Assembly: GCA_013214445.1 (NCBI GenBank) | Contig: JABSPG010000271.1 | Location: forward strand, 1-5,914 | Direction of reading: 5' to 3' | Source: Ekhidna sp. | GTDB taxonomy: Bacteria; Bacteroidota; Bacteroidia; Cytophagales; Cyclobacteriaceae | DNA: 5,914 nucleotides | Part shown: positions 1-5,580 of the stretch, piece after piece | How the letters are laid out: each line of letters begins with the position of its first letter | Position numbering within the stretch: position 1 is the first letter of the stretch | Position numbers and translations under genes: made by a program | Notes under the pieces: model-generated | What the model was told of the DNA's origin: nothing | What the model saw: the letters and a program-made list of their open reading frames with translations, nothing else | The model's database searches: none

Positions 1-1
1 T

Positions 2-553
2 GCGCTGACCAAAGGATTACCCAACACCCCTGTACATGATTTGATTATTCATGCCAGAGAAAACGAACTAATTCTTGGAACGCATGGAAGAGGCATCTAC
101 ATCGCAGATATTTCAAAAGTGCAAGCTTTGAATGACGAAATTCTCACAAAGGAGATACATGTTTTTCCAGCTGAAGAGATCACTTATGATTCCAGATGGG
201 GCAGTAAGTCATGGGCCTGGGGAGAATTAATAGAACCAAAATTAGGACTTTCATTTTACTCCACTAATGAAGGTAATGGATCTATTGAAGTCAGCTATAA
301 AGATGAGGTTGTATCATCGCAAACCTTTGGTGCGGACAAAGGCTTAAATCAAATAGAACTTTCGCTGGTAACAGACGAATCATTCAAAGATTTATTAGAT
401 GATGATCAGAAAGAAGATTTTTCCAAAGCTGATAATGGAGCATTCTATCTTACCCCTGGAGAATATCAAATTGAAGTAAAAATTGCCGATAGCAAATCCA
501 CAACTACCTTGACAATTCAAGAACCAAGAGAAAGGCCAGGAAGGAAAGAATGA
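2..553 (+). CDS. C-terminal part of a sortilin/VPS10-like BNR-repeat protein (glycosyl hydrolase family-like), 5' end outside window
   Basis: The reading frame is open from the left edge, so this is the last 183 residues of a longer protein; the TTG at 41 is an internal leucine codon, not a start. The visible N-terminal segment, VHDLIIHARENELILGTHGR followed by GIYIADIS, is the closing blade signature of large secreted Bacteroidota beta-propeller proteins often annotated as 'glycosyl hydrolase', 'VPS10 domain' or 'BNR/sialidase-like repeat'. After it comes a beta-rich C-terminal domain with ADKGLN, then a Y-L-x-PGEY-x-IEVKI stretch, as is usual in this family. The protein ends in a basic, proline-containing tail (PRERPGRKE) with no type IX secretion sorting domain visible. 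Substrate and enzymatic activity cannot be inferred, and family members are seldom characterised. No U-tract terminator is seen after the stop. Confidence 0.8.
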   Translation, partial: ALTKGLPNTPVHDLIIHARENELILGTHGRGIYIADISKVQALNDEILTKEIHVFPAEEITYDSRWGSKSWAWGELIEPKLGLSFYSTNEGNGSIEVSYKDEVVSSQTFGADKGLNQIELSLVTDESFKDLLDDDQKEDFSKADNGAFYLTPGEYQIEVKIADSKSTTTLTIQEPRERPGRKE

Positions 554-579
554 TTGAATTGCAGAATTCTCATAAAGAA

Positions 580-714
580 GTCTAATGATGGGGATCTATT
601 ATACCCGTTAATCGAGCAGTTAACAATAGAAGTCAAATGTCATGCTCATTACAAATGTCACATTATCATATGAAATAGGCATCTATAGCCACGAGTTGCA
701 GTTTATCATTAGAC
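580..714. repeat. 10-bp perfect inverted repeat bracketing most of the spacer upstream of the DUF547 gene
   Basis: GTCTAATGAT at 580-589 is the exact reverse complement of ATCATTAGAC at 705-714. The arms are separated by 115 bases and enclose most of the intergenic region. No clean target-site duplication adjoins them: TAAAGAA touches the left arm at 573-579, and the same heptamer lies 7 bases beyond the right arm at 722-728. It could be the ends of a small non-coding element, the closing stem of a structured leader RNA, or chance in AT-rich DNA. Confidence 0.35.
634..660. repeat. 9-bp direct repeat CAAATGTCA, period 18
   Basis: CAAATGTCA occurs at 634-642 and again at 652-660, 18 bases apart start to start, in the spacer before the DUF547 gene. 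A period near two helical turns suits a tandem regulator site, but no regulator is identified and no consensus Bacteroidota promoter (TTTG with TAnnTTTG) was recognised nearby. Its role is inference only. Confidence 0.3.
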
Positions 715-727
715 CAAACACTAAAGA

Positions 728-1450
728 ATGAAAAGATACCTACTCATACTACTAGCTTTTCTTTCCTTCACCGCTTTTGCACAGGAGAGCGAACAGTCTG
801 AAACCCTGTTTGATGATATCAATAATTTTCTTCTTGACAAAGTAGTCTTTGGACTAGTAGACTATGCATCTCTACAGAAAGATCCTGAAGTTCTGAATAC
901 CATAGTGGATAAGATCAGCGAATATGATCTAAAAGATGCTGATCAAGATCATAAGACAGCATTCTACATCAATGCATATAACATGCTTGTCATTAAGCAA
1001 GTAACTGACAAGTACCCAATCAGTAGTCCTATGGATGTAGAAGGTTTCTTTAAGGTCAAAACGTTTCATGTTGCTGGTGAACTTCTCACACTAGATGCAA
1101 TTGAATTCACGAAGCTAATTGGTCCCACCTCGGATCCACGAATCCATTTTGCTTTGGGATGTGGTGCTAGAAGCTGTCCATTTTTGTATGATAATGCCTT
1201 CTATCCTGACAAACTAAATGAACAACTGGAATTTAGAGCTCAATTGATCATAGATCGACCAAACTACGTTCACGTAGACGAAAAGAAGAAGAAAGTGGTA
1301 TTCAACAAAATATTCGATTGGTACAAAGATCAATTTGAAGCTGATGCTGGATCTCTTATAAACTACGTCAATAAGTACCGATTTTACAAAGTTCCTAAAG
1401 GATACATCGTCAGCTTCCAGGAATACGATTGGACTTTAAATAATCAATAA
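728..1450 (+). CDS. secreted DUF547 domain protein
   Basis: This is a 240-residue protein that starts at ATG. It has a clear signal peptide (Lys-Arg, hydrophobic core at residues 4-16, then AFAQ with likely cleavage after Ala18), so it should act in the periplasm or on the cell surface. The rest is a full DUF547 domain. It contains AFYINAYNMLVIK (about 78-90), LDAIE (122-126), DPRIHFALGCGARSCPFL (136-153, with Cys145 and Cys150), IFDWYKDQF (195-203) and the closing EYDWTLN (232-238). Bacterial DUF547 proteins of about 240-280 residues are common in Bacteroidota and Proteobacteria. Their biochemical function is not established, although the conserved Asn, His and Cys residues suggest a catalytic or binding site. 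It stands alone on the + strand, 174 bases after the preceding gene and convergent with the outer-membrane protein gene, so the context gives no functional clue. Family assignment is firm; function is unknown. Confidence 0.9.
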   Translation: MKRYLLILLAFLSFTAFAQESEQSETLFDDINNFLLDKVVFGLVDYASLQKDPEVLNTIVDKISEYDLKDADQDHKTAFYINAYNMLVIKQVTDKYPISSPMDVEGFFKVKTFHVAGELLTLDAIEFTKLIGPTSDPRIHFALGCGARSCPFLYDNAFYPDKLNEQLEFRAQLIIDRPNYVHVDEKKKKVVFNKIFDWYKDQFEADAGSLINYVNKYRFYKVPKGYIVSFQEYDWTLNNQ

Positions 1451-1462
1451 TAAGGGTTTTTA

Positions 1463-1495
1463 GAGGTTAGCTGTTTTCTAGTTGATGCTAACCTT
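1463..1495 (+). other. stem-loop just after the DUF547 stop codon
   Basis: AGGTTAGC (1464-1471) pairs perfectly with GCTAACCT (1487-1494) across a 15-base loop, and a G-U pair can extend it to 1463/1495. It begins 13 bases after the DUF547 stop codon. No T-run follows on either strand, so it is not a canonical intrinsic terminator. It may protect the mRNA 3' end. It also places the ATG of the small downstream ORF (1485-1487) at the edge of the stem. Confidence 0.5.
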
Positions 1496-1670
1496 GAAAC
1501 GCTACAGAAAAATCGCTCTCCTAGCCGTTGGAATCATTCTAGCAATAGGACTTCTGATTCAGATCTTTTCTTCTGACAGTATCGCAGAAATCACGAAGGT
1601 TTCAGAACAAAAAAAGCTGGAACTTGGGGTCCCAGCTTTGAATGACTTAATGTTCAAACTAGTTTCCTAG
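1485..1670 (+). CDS. doubtful small single-pass membrane protein
   Basis: This is a 61-codon ORF starting at ATG; a TTG one codon earlier is also possible. The N-terminus is basic (LKRYRK), followed by one strong hydrophobic helix (about residues 9-27, IALLAVGIILAIGLLIQIF) and a short polar tail. That layout is typical of a membrane-anchored small protein. Against it: there is no recognised family or clear ribosome binding site, the start codon sits at the edge of a stem-loop, and the last third of the frame is the terminator hairpin of the opposite gene, so those residues are probably not selected as protein. The ORF also overlaps the end of the convergent outer-membrane protein gene by 12 bases. 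It could be a real small gene, the remnant of a longer one, or chance. I do not recognise it. Confidence 0.3.
   Translation: MLTLKRYRKIALLAVGIILAIGLLIQIFSSDSIAEITKVSEQKKLELGVPALNDLMFKLVS
1609..1639 (-). terminator. intrinsic terminator of the outer-membrane beta-barrel gene
   Basis: Read on the - strand, AAAGCTGG (1639-1632) pairs perfectly with CCAGCTTT (1620-1613). Three more pairs (G-U, A-U, C-G) close a 5-base loop, giving 11 pairs in all. The 3' arm runs straight into a T-run, seven T counted to 1609. It lies about 20 bases after the stop codon of the barrel gene. The + strand has no comparable T-run, so it acts mainly in one direction. Confidence 0.85.
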
Positions 1671-2213
1671 CTTAAATAAGGTATATCCGATCGACAACTG
1701 GAATGTACGGTTCTTAACCTCTTCAGTAGCTCCTGCCAGATCATTGATATCAGAAAAACCAATTACGTATCTTGCTGTAAACTGCAAACCAAAAGGAGCA
1801 TCCCAACCGGCACCAAAAGCAGCAGATAAGTCGCTATTTTTATATGCATCCTTTACGTCAACATCTTGGCTTACAGCATCAGTCAGAATACCAATTTGTG
1901 GGCCTGCTTGTAAATTCAATCCAAGAGGTAAGTAAAACTTTAACATTACAGGAATATTGACATAGCTCAAGTCAACATTTCCAAAATCTGAGCTTGCACC
2001 TTGTTTAGAAAAGAGAATTTCAGGCTGAATACCAATACTTGCTAATTTCACTAAACCATAAGCGCCACCATGGAATGCTGTAATTGATTCTGTCCCAGCA
2101 ACGTTAGTGTTGGCAAAGTTCGCTCCTCCTTTAATTCCAATTCCAACAGAAGCTTGTGAGAAGGCCACTATTGAAAATCCAACAAGAAACAGTGTTAATA
2201 ACGTCTTTTTCAT
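1659..2213 (-). CDS. outer-membrane beta-barrel protein, PorT/OMP_b-brl_2 type
   Basis: This is a 184-residue protein that starts at ATG behind an AAGGA-type ribosome binding sequence 6-10 bases upstream. A signal peptide (MKKTLLTLFLVGFSIVAFS, likely cut before Gln20) is followed by alternating amphipathic strands: GIKGGANFA (26-34), IQPEILFSKQG (62-72), LSYVNIPVMLKFYLP (82-96), LNLQAGPQIGILTDA (99-113), LSAAFGAGWDAPFGLQFTARY (129-149) and FQLSIGYTLFK (171-181), ending near an aromatic strand. The Q-PE-LFS-QG, Y-(L/V)-x-IP-(V/M)-LK and G-x-Q-x-G-x-L signatures are those of the small eight-strand barrels very common in Bacteroidota. Most have no known substrate and probably serve as structural or porin-like surface proteins. 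The gene follows the nqr operon in the same orientation but is separated from it by a strong terminator, so it is probably transcribed on its own. I could not pick out a convincing promoter in the 55 bases between that terminator and the start codon. Confidence 0.88.
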   Translation of the reverse strand: MKKTLLTLFLVGFSIVAFSQASVGIGIKGGANFANTNVAGTESITAFHGGAYGLVKLASIGIQPEILFSKQGASSDFGNVDLSYVNIPVMLKFYLPLGLNLQAGPQIGILTDAVSQDVDVKDAYKNSDLSAAFGAGWDAPFGLQFTARYVIGFSDINDLAGATEEVKNRTFQLSIGYTLFKLGN

Positions 2214-2267
2214 AATTTTCCTTTTTGAGTTAAATAAACTTCGTGCAATCTAGTAAAACGAAAACAT

Positions 2268-2293
2268 AAAAAAAGGGATGAAAATCATCCCTT
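2268..2293 (-). terminator. intrinsic terminator at the end of the nqr operon
   Basis: On the - strand AAGGGATG (2293-2286) pairs perfectly with CATCCCTT (2280-2273) around a 5-base loop (ATTTT), and T residues continue to 2268. It begins 24 bases after the nqrE stop codon. It marks the end of the operon directly after nqrE, with no nqrF following. Confidence 0.9.
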
Positions 2294-2317
2294 ACTTAAT
2301 TTATTGATTCACTCAAT

Positions 2318-2929
2318 TTATAGAGCAACACCTATAAAAGACTTGAAGGCTAAACCCATCAATCCAGTGATTAACATAGTAATTCCCAACCCTTTCAAAC
2401 CATTAGGAACATGAGAATACTTAAGTCTTTCACGAATGGCTGCTAGAGCAATAATAGCGAGGAAAAATCCCGTTCCAGATCCAAAGCCAAATGCAGTTGC
2501 TTCTACAATTGTGTAGTCCCTTTGTACCATGAACAAAGAAGAACCCAAAATCGCACAGTTCACAGCAATTAGCGGAAGGAAAATTCCCAATGAACCATAC
2601 AAAGACGGTGAAAATTTCTCAATAATCATCTCTACCAACTGTACCATCGCTGCAATAACAGCAATGAAAATGATGAATTGTAAGAAAGTGAGGTCTAAAG
2701 CAGCAAAGTCAACTCCAATCCATGCTAAAGCTCCCTCTTTCAATATTTTTTCCTGTATCAACCAGTTTATCGGTACAGTAATAGACAACACGAAAATTAC
2801 TGCCAACCCAAGACCAAATGCGGTCTTTACCTTTTTTGAAACAGCTAGGAATGAGCACATACCCAAAAAGTATGCAAATACCATGTTATCAATGAAGATT
2901 GCCTTAATGGCGATATTAATAGCTTCCAT
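2318..2929 (-). CDS. nqrE: Na+-translocating NADH:quinone reductase subunit E
   Basis: NqrE is an integral membrane subunit of Na+-NQR with six predicted helices. It pairs with NqrD in an inverted-topology arrangement and shares an iron-sulfur centre that passes electrons across the membrane to NqrC. The protein is 203 residues from the ATG chosen here, which matches the family length of about 200. Conserved blocks are IKAIFIDNMVFAYFLGMCSFLAVSKK (8-33), INWLIQ (54-59), LPLIAVNCAILGSSLF (118-133), GFGSGTGFFLAIIALAAIRERL (148-169) and the PNGLKGLGITMLITGLMGLAF end. Cys25 and Cys125 are the expected cluster ligands. An in-frame ATG at 2980 would add 17 very basic residues and overlap nqrD by 40 bases; homology begins only at the inner ATG, 11 bases after the nqrD stop, so that start is rejected. 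Upstream is A-rich (AAAAGAAAAAG) rather than a classic Shine-Dalgarno. It is the last gene of the operon, followed by a terminator. Confidence 0.96.
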   Translation of the reverse strand: MEAINIAIKAIFIDNMVFAYFLGMCSFLAVSKKVKTAFGLGLAVIFVLSITVPINWLIQEKILKEGALAWIGVDFAALDLTFLQFIIFIAVIAAMVQLVEMIIEKFSPSLYGSLGIFLPLIAVNCAILGSSLFMVQRDYTIVEATAFGFGSGTGFFLAIIALAAIRERLKYSHVPNGLKGLGITMLITGLMGLAFKSFIGVAL

Positions 2930-2940
2930 CTTTTTCTTTT

Positions 2941-3651
2941 TTAGTGCTCTACGTAACCGTTCTTTGTTCTTTGAATCCAAATGATGATCCCAAGCAGCAT
3001 AAATGCTCCGATCGAATCAACCATTATTCCGTTGGTCTGTAGTGGAGTTCCAAGTAGACCACCAATCGATCCATAAACATCGAATTCCAATGGTGTACCA
3101 ACGAAGACCGTTCCACCACCAAACAGCTCCCTAAAGAAAGCCACAACTAGGATAATCCAAGCATAACCAAATCCACTACCAAATCCATCTAATATCGAGT
3201 CATAAGGTTTGTTAGCCATGGCGAATGCCTCCAAACGACCCATCACAATACAATTCGTAATGATTAGTCCTACGTAGGCCCCCAAGATCTTATACATATC
3301 ATAGCTATAAGCCTTCAACACCTCACTAACAAGTGTTACCAGTGTGGCAATAATCGCTAGCTGCACTATAATCCGTATACGGTTAGGAATGATATTCCTC
3401 ATCAACGAAGTGATGAGATTGGAAAAAACAATCACAAAAATCACCGCAATCGACATGATCATTGTCGGCTTAAACTGCACTGTCACAGCAAGAGCTGAAC
3501 AGATACCAAGCACTTGAACTGTAATTGGATTATCTTCATTCAAAGGATCAGAAACAATCCTTCTTCTTCTTTTGGATAGTAACGGCTCTGCTGGCTCTTT
3601 TACTTTTAACGCAACTGCTTGCTCCTCTACTTCTGCTACTTCAGTGCTCAT
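2941..3651 (-). CDS. nqrD: Na+-translocating NADH:quinone reductase subunit D
   Basis: NqrD is the partner of NqrE in the inner membrane, a six-helix subunit of Na+-NQR. Conserved segments are DNPITVQVLGICSALAV-like (40-56, here EDNPITVQVLGICSALAV), RNIIPNRIRIIVQLAIIATLV (85-105), YVGLIITNCIVMGRLEAFAM (126-145), DGFGSGFGYAWIILVVAFFRELFGGG (155-180) and a final hydrophobic helix around 211-226. Cys51 and Cys134 are the expected ligands of the shared iron centre. At 236 residues it is longer than the usual 205-215. The extra length is mostly an N-terminal tail of about 25 residues, rich in Glu, Val, Ala and Lys and ending in Lys-Arg-Arg-Arg-Arg. There is no alternative ATG inside the tail, and the ATG overlaps the nqrC stop codon as ATGA, which supports this start and suggests translational coupling. 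Confidence 0.96.
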   Translation of the reverse strand: MSTEVAEVEEQAVALKVKEPAEPLLSKRRRRIVSDPLNEDNPITVQVLGICSALAVTVQFKPTMIMSIAVIFVIVFSNLITSLMRNIIPNRIRIIVQLAIIATLVTLVSEVLKAYSYDMYKILGAYVGLIITNCIVMGRLEAFAMANKPYDSILDGFGSGFGYAWIILVVAFFRELFGGGTVFVGTPLEFDVYGSIGGLLGTPLQTNGIMVDSIGAFMLLGIIIWIQRTKNGYVEH

Positions 3652-4397
3652 AAACTTGCTGTTTGTTGAGATTTAGTTTTTTGAATAAATGCGGAATAAC
3701 ACTCGAGATAAGATGCTAGCATCACGTTAACACCTTTACCAGTAATTGTAGCTCCAGACATACCATCTACTTGATGTTGAGATAATCCAGTATGACCTTC
3801 TCCCTTCACCATTGTGATTGAGACTAGTTCACCCTGCTTGTTGAAAATCTCTTTTCCCACATACCTTTGTTGAATTGTAGCTTCCGTTATTCTCGCGCCA
3901 AGACCCGGGGTTTCACCTTTGTGATCAAATGCAATACCCATGACGGTATTCAGGTCATTTCCAAATGCTACATACCCAGAAATCCAGTCCCATAGACCTG
4001 CACCGAATGTTGGGAAAATATAGGCCTCCACATTACCTGACTCGTTCAGAAAAGTAAACACAGGATATAAACGTTCTTCCTTATCAAGTTTGTAATTCTT
4101 CTGGATATTTACCTTCTCAGCAACAACGGCATTTCCTTTTTCATCCTTGTCTACTACATTGCCATTGATGTCAACTACGGTAGACTGAACTCTTTCATTG
4201 TAAATATTCAAGATCTCATTCGGATCCTCGATGGTGGAAATATCCATTACTGCACCAAGGATTTTCTTCTTGGTATCTAATTCCACTTGCTTATCCTGCA
4301 AAGGTTTTAATCCCACTGAGGTTAGGGATAAAGCACCTCCAAACACTACAGTTAGTCCTATAGCGAATAGAATTACATATAAATTAGACTGTCGCAC
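3648..4397 (-). CDS. nqrC: Na+-translocating NADH:quinone reductase subunit C (FMN-binding)
   Basis: NqrC carries a covalently bound FMN on the periplasmic side and relays electrons to the NqrB flavin. The 249-residue protein has one N-terminal membrane helix (about 6-27) and a soluble FMN-binding domain. Typical blocks are LKPLQDKQVELDTKKKIL (30-47), LWDWISGYVAF (135-145), GETPGLGAR (161-169) and DGMSGATIT (211-219). In the last block the Dxx(S/T)GAT flavinylation signature places FMN on Thr217, normally attached by ApbE, which is not in this window. The start is GTG: MRQSNLYVILFAIGLTV aligns with the very beginning of known NqrC proteins, and no in-frame ATG lies nearby. This start overlaps the end of nqrB by 14 bases, and the stop overlaps the nqrD start as ATGA. 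The coupled layout fits production of the subunits in fixed ratio (inference). Confidence 0.96.
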   Translation of the reverse strand: MRQSNLYVILFAIGLTVVFGGALSLTSVGLKPLQDKQVELDTKKKILGAVMDISTIEDPNEILNIYNERVQSTVVDINGNVVDKDEKGNAVVAEKVNIQKNYKLDKEERLYPVFTFLNESGNVEAYIFPTFGAGLWDWISGYVAFGNDLNTVMGIAFDHKGETPGLGARITEATIQQRYVGKEIFNKQGELVSITMVKGEGHTGLSQHQVDGMSGATITGKGVNVMLASYLECYSAFIQKTKSQQTASL

Positions 4398-5574
4398 GTT
4401 TCAATCTTCGTTTTTTGTTTGCTTCTACAACGTAAAAATCAATGAGTGGAGCAAAGACATTCATAAACAGAATGGCCAGCATGATACCTTCTGGGTAAGC
4501 TGGATTTATAACCCTGATGAGCACAGTAATCACTCCAATTAAGAACCCATATATCCATTTACCAACCTCGGTATGAGAGGCACTTACAGGATCTGTTGCC
4601 ATAAATACTGCTCCAAATGCAAGACCTCCAATAACTAAGTGATAGTGAGCGGGCATATCCATAAAACTATTCCCTCCTGCTAAGTTGAATAAACTGCCCA
4701 TAGCAAGAGTTCCAAGTACCACGCTTAACATTATTTTCCAACTTCCTACTCCGGTTGCAATCAGGATAAATGCACCCACAAGACACATCAATGTAGAGGT
4801 TTCGCCAATACTTCCAGGAATAACTCCAATGAACATATTCCAAAAATCAAACATACCTGCGTACCAGTGATTATTGGCTAATTCCATCATATTCGTTCCA
4901 TTAGCTGCTGCTTCTGCTCCATAAGCAAGTATCGTAGCACCAGAAAAACCATCTACTGGCGTGCTGTCTCCGAAATAAGTCCAAACATCTCCTGAAATGT
5001 CAGTAGGGTAAGCAAAGTATAAAAATACTCTAGCAGTAAGTGCGACATTAAGTATGTTCATTCCAGTACCTCCAAAAACTTCCTTTCCAATGACCACAGC
5101 GAAAACAGTTGCAAGTGCAACTTGCCATAAAGGAATGGTGGCTGGCATAATCAAAGGAATAAGCATACCAGAAACTAAATATCCTTCTTCGATGGGACGA
5201 TTGTAAATCACACAGAAAGTAAATTCTGTTAAAAGGCCTACACCATAAGAAACTGCGATAATTGGAACAACTTTCAAAATTCCAATCCAGAACTTATCCA
5301 GCAGAGTAGCTTCTACACCAGTAGCAATAAAATGCTGATGACCAACATTCCACATTCCGAATATCAAACAAGGAATCATTGCAATAATGACCGTAAACAT
5401 CAGGCGCTTTAAATCGGTCGCATCCTTGATTTGTGTTCCCTTTTTACCTGTAATAATATCCGGCGCAAAGAAGATCGTTCGATGACCTTCATAAATGGTA
5501 TGAAACTTCTCGAGTTTCGCTCCCTTATCAAACAGGGGCTTGATCTTGTCGAATTGATTTTGTAAAAACTTCAT
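4384..5574 (-). CDS. nqrB: Na+-translocating NADH:quinone reductase subunit B
   Basis: NqrB is the large multi-helix membrane subunit of Na+-NQR. It carries covalent FMN and riboflavin, forms most of the Na+ channel and contributes to quinone reduction. The 396-residue length is normal for the family. The N-terminal cytoplasmic part contains FDKGAKLEKFHTIYEGHRTIFF (15-36), followed by about ten membrane helices. Conserved stretches are RPIEEGYLVSGMLIPLIMP (126-144), IPLWQVALATVFAVVIGKEVFGGTGMN (147-173), LYFAYP (185-190), DGFSGAT (208-214), GSIGETST (254-261) and ATDPVSASHTEVGKWIYGFLIG (326-347). In DGFSGAT the flavinylation signature places FMN on Thr214. The C-terminus ends with NVFAPLIDFYVVEANKKRR, as in homologues. 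It starts at ATG 6 bases after nqrA stops. Its end overlaps the nqrC GTG start by 14 bases. No missing motif or frameshift is visible. Confidence 0.97.
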   Translation of the reverse strand: MKFLQNQFDKIKPLFDKGAKLEKFHTIYEGHRTIFFAPDIITGKKGTQIKDATDLKRLMFTVIIAMIPCLIFGMWNVGHQHFIATGVEATLLDKFWIGILKVVPIIAVSYGVGLLTEFTFCVIYNRPIEEGYLVSGMLIPLIMPATIPLWQVALATVFAVVIGKEVFGGTGMNILNVALTARVFLYFAYPTDISGDVWTYFGDSTPVDGFSGATILAYGAEAAANGTNMMELANNHWYAGMFDFWNMFIGVIPGSIGETSTLMCLVGAFILIATGVGSWKIMLSVVLGTLAMGSLFNLAGGNSFMDMPAHYHLVIGGLAFGAVFMATDPVSASHTEVGKWIYGFLIGVITVLIRVINPAYPEGIMLAILFMNVFAPLIDFYVVEANKKRRLKRATV

Positions 5575-5580
5575 TCCAGA

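Noticed and set aside
41..43. TTG as start of a complete 170-residue protein at the left end
   Set aside because: The frame is open to the window edge and the residues before the TTG belong to the conserved LPNTPVHDL motif, so the gene is a 5'-truncated fragment of a longer one.
1744..1935. 63-residue + strand frame inside the outer-membrane barrel gene
   Set aside because: It is the antisense shadow of a clear signal-peptide barrel protein.
2214..2267. Promoter for the outer-membrane barrel gene
   Set aside because: A promoter should lie here after the nqr terminator, but I found only imperfect TAnnTTTG-like words without a well-spaced upstream TTG, so no site is called.
2529..2984. 151-residue + strand frame opposite nqrE
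   Set aside because: It is the antisense shadow of nqrE; it has low-complexity Phe/Ile/Lys content, no family resemblance, and the - strand gene is certain.
2318..3651. Reading the nqrD/nqrE pair as RnfE/RnfA of an Rnf complex
   Set aside because: The pair is homologous to Rnf subunits, but the operon contains an NqrA C-terminus and the NqrB and NqrC forms, which fix it as Na+-NQR.
4231..4542. 103-residue + strand frame across the nqrB/nqrC junction
   Set aside because: It is the complement of two conserved genes and shows no domain or plausible start context.
4685..4870. 61-residue + strand frame inside nqrB
   Set aside because: It is the antisense shadow of conserved membrane helices of NqrB.
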